NCBI RefSeq assembly: GCF_032062135.1
Contig: NC_092861.1
Coordinates: 135,708,809 to 135,772,808, forward strand
Source: Pyxicephalus adspersus
Taxonomy: Eukaryota > Chordata > Amphibia > Anura > Pyxicephalidae
Length of the DNA: 64,000 bases
Reading direction: 5' to 3'
Numbering within the stretch: position 1 is the first letter of the stretch; the number at the start of each line of letters is the position of its first letter. The position numbers and the translations under genes were made by a program. The notes below the pieces were generated by a model. That model saw nothing but the letters and a program-made list of their open reading frames with translations, was not told where the DNA came from and did not search any database. Of this stretch, positions 58,372 through 64,000 are shown piece by piece.

Positions 58372-58560
58372 TTAATTAGCATTGAAAAAGATCCAGGGTT
58401 TCCAGATATCATCAAACTTGTCTAGGGTATTTTTCAGTGAGTGAGTGAGCCTATCATTATTCAGGACCCAATTCATTTTGGAGAAGATGGGATCAAAGGA
58501 TATTGTATTAGTTTAGACCATAGATCTAGGGAGATAACACTCGGATCAAGAAAAATAAAT
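58372..58560 (-). pseudogene. L1-type ORF2 C-terminal remnant
   Basis: The last codons read LTHSLKNTLDKFDDIWKPW, then IFFNAN and a stop (58372-58374). The D-x-x-K-P-W ending is typical of L1/Tx1-clade ORF2 tails. Upstream, a different frame gives PSVISLDLWSKLIQYPLI, so a frameshift lies near 58480. No catalytic residues are present in what remains. Confidence 0.55.
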
Positions 58561-58939
58561 AAGACCTGACTGATATTCCCTATTTAAGGAGGGCATGTTT
58601 GGCCCCTCCAACTCTAACAACTCCAAACTTCACTGGAGAAAGAACGGTAAAAAATAAAAACAAATATTACATATGTTCCCAATTAGCAGGAACAAGACTC
58701 CCCAAGGAACTGAACACGGTTTGTTGGCTCGGCAGCCACGAACACATAAGCAAAAGAAATAAAACAGCCAATATATGGTGTGCAAAATATACTATCAATA
58801 GACATTTATAACCAGACTCCAGGGAGTCAATAAACAGGGTAGAACCAGCCAGTAGGCTCGTGAAGGAAAGGAAACCAATAGGCGGAGTAAAAAAAAAAGA
58901 AGAGAAAAGAAGAGGAAGAAAAAAATACCAAAACTGACA

Positions 58940-59960
58940 TCACGGTATCTTCTGCGAGTGTTTACCACCCGCTTTAACTTTATGCCAAAGTGGATATAAT
59001 GTGGTCTGAGTTCCTTCCGCAGAGGTGGACGGAGTGTCCCTTTCTGGTATAAGATCCAGATCCTTCAGAAGCTTCTCTCCATTCTCAAAAGACAAAAAGT
59101 TTTTTCCATGAACTTGAAGGGTTAATTTGAGAGGGAACGCCCATCTATATTTGATCTTATGATTAATGAGAATTTGTAGCAGCGGTTTGAGTGTCCTTCT
59201 CTGTTAAATCGTGAGTGGTTTGAAATAAAAATTTGAATCTGGTGACCTTCCATCTCGATTTTTTTCATGCCCCTTGTTAATCTCAGTAATGCTTCCTTAG
59301 TTGCATGATAATGTGGCTTGACTATTAAATTTCTTGGGGGTCCCTCTGGTTTTGGCACCACCAAAGCCCTGTGTGCTCTATCAAAAGTTGTTTCTACGAG
59401 ATCTGTTTTCCATATCATCAATTTTAAGTTGCAGTTCTTCCACTTGGCTGTTTAGTACTGATATCTCTTTAAAGTTCTGGGAAACTCTGGAGATTGTTTC
59501 ATCCATTTTTTTTTCTCAAACACATCAATTCTGGTACCCATGCTCTGTAAATCTTGCTTTAGCTCTCAAGTAATGGTGACTGTGGTTTTGGCCAGCTCAG
59601 TTTGCAGCAGAGAAGCCATATGTGAAAGTAATCTGTTCTCCTCTACTGAAAGTGTTGCAGAAGGAACAGTGAGCACAGTGTCCTGGGTGAGGATGCTGTA
59701 TCTGGACCCCATAACCAAAGGTTGATGCATGGCTCCGTGAGACTCAATCTTCCCTCTGTACTGAGATGGAGAGCAAGGACCTGGTGATAAGGCCTGCACC
59801 TGCTGTACTGGCTGAGGGGACCCAGGTTCCTGGGAACTACATGCAGCTTGGATGCTGGCAGGAGATGATTGAGGGGATTCACTTTCTCACCCACTGATGT
59901 ATGTGCAACCTTGGTCCGGTGTCTGCTTCTCAAGTGTAGCCAAGTGCACAGCAGTGTAAT
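58940..59960 (-). pseudogene. L1-type ORF1 protein remnant
   Basis: ORF1p is the RNA-binding chaperone of L1 retrotransposons. Visible in order: a low-complexity N-terminus rich in S, P and Q (SSQEPGSPQPVQQ), a predicted coiled coil (SVEENRLLSHMASLLQ, then DETISRVSQNF and NSQVEELQLKIDDME), the conserved ENRSRRNNF start of the RNA-binding domain, and the C-terminal part (DRAHRAL, GPPRNLIVKPHYH, KEALLRL, GHQIQIF, IDGRSLSN). The tail LSFENGEKLLKDLDLIP ends at a stop at 58940. Damage: at least one early stop, frameshifts near 59515 and 59115, and loss of the segment between NNF and DRAHRAL, which in relatives holds about 40 residues. It is not functional. Confidence 0.7.
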
Positions 59961-60012
59961 CATTTTAAGAGCCGGCCGTGAGGTCGGTTTTTTTAAGCAT
60001 AAACAACATTTA

Positions 60013-60290
60013 GGTTATGTTCGGACTAGCCTTAAGGTTGCAGTGCAGTTAATGCTTCCTCATGCCAGTGAACAACTGCCTTGGGGAAAATGCTACAAAT
60101 GGCTATAGAGAACAAATGGGGGCAGAAGTGAGAGGTACAGTACAGCTCACTGCTGCCAGCTGTTGAATCTCCAAACACTGGTTCTTTAGAAACCTGCACT
60201 ATGGTGCATGTGGCCAAGCAGCTGGAAAGGTGCCAGCCGCAGGGATCCGCACGCGATTGCTTGATCCCAAGGCAGGTCTGAATCTTACCT
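60013..60290. mobile_element. MITE related to 51625-51756
   Basis: The left GGTTATGTTCGGACTAGCC has a diverged inverted partner near 60272 (aggcaggtctgaatcttacc; about 13 of 19 matching). The interior is GC-richer with 'ctcactgctgccagctgt'. It abuts the 5' side of the minus-strand L1. Moderate support. Confidence 0.5.
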
Positions 60291-60639
60291 TATACTGGCA
60301 TCTCAAAACCAAAACATGGTACATTCTTTCTGTAAATGTAGGGGTCTAATTGTGTCATATGTTTAAGATTCGCTCAACTTTTACCCAAAATAAACATTTT
60401 TATATTGAATTCTATTAATAAAATGTATGAATCAAGTGTAACAGTTGATTCACATATTTTCCAATGGAATCCAATGTGAGATATGTGTTTGAGTAATCGG
60501 ATGAATCTTAGGTGAAACATTTATAAACAGATTCATTTAGACTTTGTTTCAGTACCCTCCACTATTACTAAACATTACACATTAGCTCACGATTATTTTA
60601 ATTTTTTTTTCTCATGGCACTGGCATAAATACCTAAAAC
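60291..60639. other. Non-coding, nothing recognised
   Basis: AT-rich, unassigned. Confidence 0.35.
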
Positions 60640-60920
60640 ATGTCACAGAGAAGCGTTGCCGGATTTCTGGCAGTAAGGTGTTAGTGGCATTCCAGCAAAA
60701 GCAGATGCCAAAATGTCATAAGTGACTTCATTTGAAATGCTCATTTAGCTGCACATGCCGGTTTCCAGGACAACATTGCTGATTTCCCACATGCTCCATA
60801 ACTGTACTCTTAGCTTTGTAATACTTTTGTCAGGTTCTGAGTTGATATTATGAGTCTATTTCCTTTTTTTTATGTCACCTTTGCTAATGGGTTTGCATAA
60901 CCCTTTAATAATGCATGCAT
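60640..60920. promoter_or_regulatory. Candidate conserved non-coding element
   Basis: Complex sequence with few runs (ggcattccagcaaaagcaga, gacttcatttgaaatgctc, catgccggtttccaggac) and an octamer-like 'tttgcataaccc' region next to 'tgctaatggg'. Not recognised as a repeat. Untested. Confidence 0.22.
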
Positions 60921-61173
60921 AAATCTGTTCTGCATGAGCTTTTTACTACTGAATTTGGCCTACATATACTCACGCTTACATATATAGAAGATAGGCCAGG
61001 GGCCAAAGTCCAAAATCAGCAGAGGCTGCAATTTATTATGAGGGATACATGTTCTATTTTCAGCACTTATTAAAGATGAATTCCAGCTTAACCTTTAGTC
61101 TTGCACAGTTGTACTGGCTCTTTGTATGTGCTAAAATTGCCTATTCTGATTTCACTGCACACTGTGAGCTTCT
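60921..61173. other. Non-coding, nothing recognised
   Basis: Unassigned. The frame 61049-61294 runs into the neighbouring MITE and is not credible. Confidence 0.35.
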
Positions 61174-61381
61174 CCTGATTTTCCAAAACTCTCCAAGACT
61201 GGAGAAGCGAGACTATCACGGGAAAAGCTGGGTGATCCAGAAAAATTTGGAATGGATTGAAAACATTTACCAACTAATAGAAAAAGATTTTTAGGAAATC
61301 AATTCCCATTTTGTTAGATCTCCCAGGTTCTCCCATGAAAGTATCTTCTCAAATCTTGAAGAACTTTAATAAATGAGACCC
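61174..61381. mobile_element. Palindromic MITE, diverged copy
   Basis: Left 'cctgattttccaaaactctc' and right 'gaactttaataaatgagacc' are decayed inverted termini of the GGGCCTGATTTATT family. Arms carry 'gactatcacgggaaaagctg' and its inverted partner. It lies 93 bp from another copy in the same family. Confidence 0.65.
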
Positions 61382-61474
61382 ATTGTGAATTAAAAGCTGC
61401 AGCAAATCAGACAGAGCCTCCTCATTTCCTCCATCCATTCATCGTTATCAAGGCCTTTCTTCCCTAGCCTCAAT

Positions 61475-61685
61475 GGGTCTGATTTATTAAAGCTCTCCGA
61501 GGCTGGAGAGGATACACTTACATCAGTGAAGCTGGGTGATCCAGCAAACCTGGAAAAGATCTCGTCCAGGACTAGCAAATAGCAAATGACTTTGAAGAAA
61601 TCCATTCCAGGTTTGCTGGATCACCCAGCTTCACTCATGAACGTGTATCCTCTCCAAGCTTGGAGAGTGTTAATAAATCGGGCCC
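61475..61685. mobile_element. Palindromic MITE, intact copy
   Basis: GGGTCTGATTTATTAAAG and GTTAATAAATCGGGCCC form the ends. Arms contain 'gaggctggagaggatacac', 'cagtgaagctgggtgatcc' and close inverted copies. 211 bp. Best example of the 'tcagtgaagctg' arm variant. Confidence 0.85.
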
Positions 61686-64000
61686 TATATCTCTAGAGAG
61701 CCCTATCACTCATTGTATTCTGTTCTTTCATTCATGAAGGCCCAGAATCCCATATTGGTATTACCACAGTTTTCAGGAAACATTATACAATACCCATCTA
61801 TCCCCTTCCATCATAATCTGTTCCCAGTGCCTAGAGAGGCACGGAGACCTAGTGATGATGTAATTGGGTCTAAAGTAGGGTATGCAATAAAAAAAAGAAA
61901 TATTATACAATTCGATCGGAATGTTGATGAGGAACCAATAAACTATAAACAGATTAAACTTCAACCGTAAGGGCATGTTCAGTCTAGTGGTATTTTAGCG
62001 TGACATTTACCACTCCTGGGCACCAAGGAGTGTGGGTGTTATGTGCTTAGGTCCCTGTTTTTTACATTATTTGGTCCATCCTAAACTTTGTATTACATAC
62101 AGATAATAGGATCAATTTCTTTAAAATAGGAGATTTTGTAAAAAGTAATTCAATGTTTTAGTTATGATGGGCAACGGTGGCAGGATACTGGAGCTTTATG
62201 TGGACAGATTGTTAACACTGTTTATTGTGGTCTGGGTATCTAGCCTTTAATGATCTCGAAGGGTATCTATCTAACTTTTAAGGACTTTTGGTCATGAACA
62301 GGTTAGGGTCCACCTTTAGACTAATATAGTTTTGTATGCCTTATAAGCTCTGGGTCTCCTAAAGCATACTAGAGCTCAAATTTACAAAACCAAGTATATG
62401 CAGTAGGATATATCATATTGCCTGCTATTCCATAATAATACTATTTCCTAATAAATGGGTCACTTTAAGTACAGAAGAAACTCAATTGGGGTCACACATC
62501 ATAAAATTATGATAGATCAGTTTAAGAAATTCTAGATTTCTAAAACATGTATGATAGTACTTATATGCCTTACAGCCAAAAGGAAAGATATGACTGAAAG
62601 TATATGAAAATATAATTTAAAATGATAAAAGAAGTAAATTTTAAAACCAAATTAGCACAGCAAATACGGGCAACCCAGAACCAATAGATAAGTTTAATCA
62701 GAAAAGTTCAAAGGGATCACATGTAAATTATAAAACATTGTGCTTTGTCAGTTTTCCAATCTTCAGTAACAATACATTGAAGCTGGGTTCTATAATTACA
62801 TTCTATAATATACAGGAATTGCTATAACCAACTAAGAACTAGGTGCAATCAATATACAGTTAGGTAAGTATCACTTTATGCCTCTATATTTGCAGTGACC
62901 CCTTGTAAATATCATCACTTGCTTTAATAGAATTTTGTTAGCTATGTCACATTCTCAGACAGCAGGTGACTTTCCACATTGCAAGAAAAATTCTATGCTG
63001 CATCATTGTTTTAAAGATTTAGGATTATGACTACCAGGTCTCTAAAGTTTAAAAGTGACTCATTAGTTCGGTTACAGTGTGGAACCCATATGATGATATG
63101 TATATGCTTTGCATTATTTAATAACAAAATAGTTCCACTTTGATAGAACTGGAAGGCAGGCTAGTGGAATTAAAGCCATATTGCCAAAGACACATTTTTT
63201 TAATTGGTCAGAAGTTATATTTCCATATTGCTCTAGTAAACCTTTGTCATGGATGGTTAATATTTATTTGCAAAAGAAGCATCCCATACAAGTAGTTAAA
63301 AATGAGTTACAAAACAATTTAAAACTTGAAAAAAATAAAAAATATATACTGTAAAAACAAGAAAGTAAATTAAATCAGATAATTATATGTTCCCATGTTA
63401 TAGCCATATATAGCTATAGGTGACCTAGGATCATCCCTCTTGGGTCCATTTCATTGTTGCACTGTATGCTCAAGTGAAAATGATGGATTGGGAGTTATTA
63501 TGTTCATGGGTTTATAGCTGCAATGTTGTTGCAGTGCGGTTCCTGGAAGTGACATTTCACATGTGTGGTTGTCATTCCTCCTCTGGAAGAAGAAGCACAC
63601 TGTAAAAGCACTGCATACATGTGTTCCCTGCAGGGTAGTTTGCTTACCACATAGTTAGCAACTACAATTGTAAAGCAGCCTTTATACATCGAAGAGCATA
63701 TTACTTTAAATTGATAAAAGCTTTACTAACTCTAAATGCAGTCTTTAAAAAATGTTTTGTTAATGACATTTACCTTTTTGTCCAGTTGTCCTTGTCAAAA
63801 CATAAAAAATAAGTAAAATAAATAAACTTCTTATTCTTTTGACCTTCAACATTTTATTTAAAACAACTGGCTTTAACTAATGTGACCCCTGCAAGTTAAA
63901 TGCATTGACATTCATTAAATTGTGTTGCAGTTTTTTTTTAATAAAACAATGTCAGCCATCTGCTTCCAAAATGGGTAATTCATTTCCATTTCAGTTACTG
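61686..64000. other. Non-coding, nothing recognised
   Basis: Apparently unique AT-rich sequence. 61971-62020 (ggcatgttcagtctagtgg) resembles the left end of the MITE at 51625 but has no partner. Short frames (61713-61970, 63504-63689) lack domains. Confidence 0.35.

Larger units (their letters stand above)
58110..60000 (-). mobile_element. L1/Tx1-type LINE with most of ORF2 deleted
   Basis: From 5' to 3' on the minus strand: ORF1 remnant (59960-58940), a short T-rich inter-ORF segment, the extreme C-terminus of ORF2 (about 58560-58372) and a 3' UTR ending near 58110. Roughly 3 kb of ORF2, including endonuclease and reverse-transcriptase domains, is absent. A related but far shorter deletion derivative is at 39729. 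Target duplications are not identified, so both boundaries are approximate. Confidence 0.65.

Overview
The window reads as nuclear DNA of a frog, most likely a ranoid (neobatrachian) species. It is AT-rich, has no operon-like gene packing, and carries many anuran-type repeats: a tRNA-derived SINE, L2/CR1-type LINE tails ending in a 'gcgctatataaat' plus ATT-repeat signature, L1/Tx1-type LINE remnants, several hAT families, TTAA-flanked elements and palindromic MITEs. I found no intact host gene, no exon I can defend, no functional tRNA or rRNA gene and no CRISPR array. The window is best read as intergenic or large-intron sequence. Family names rest on sequence features and memory of the families, not on a database search.

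Layout. 0-10 kb: MITE fragments, a 977-bp element with 127-bp inverted termini (5074-6050), SINE and LINE tails, and a TTAA-flanked MITE (8256-8859). 10.9-12.6 kb: a roughly 0.5-kb unit present twice in tandem, the first copy split by a SINE and the second by a Harbinger-like MITE. 13-24 kb: hAT debris, one hAT element with a perfect 8-bp target duplication (17869-18418), and another holding the only assembly gap (20911-21347). 27-36 kb: an L2 tail, a further hAT element (28756-29448) and two fold-back elements. 37-41 kb: a SINE and a 337-bp internally deleted L1 with a 15-bp target duplication (39729-40065). 43-46 kb: nested hAT and TTAA elements and a 1.4-kb hAT element full of inverted repeats. 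49-50 kb: an 18-unit minisatellite. 53-60 kb: L1 remnants, including one copy with ORF1 but almost no ORF2. 61-64 kb: two more palindromic MITEs, then apparently unique sequence.

No set of genes works together here. The biology is transposon history. The points most worth a second look are four minus-strand copies of a hammerhead-ribozyme-like motif (CTGARGAAG ... GAAACG type), the doubly interrupted tandem duplication, the mobilised mini-L1, and five stretches of complex, CpG-containing or motif-rich sequence that could be conserved non-coding elements. I see no clear evidence for an undescribed biological system.
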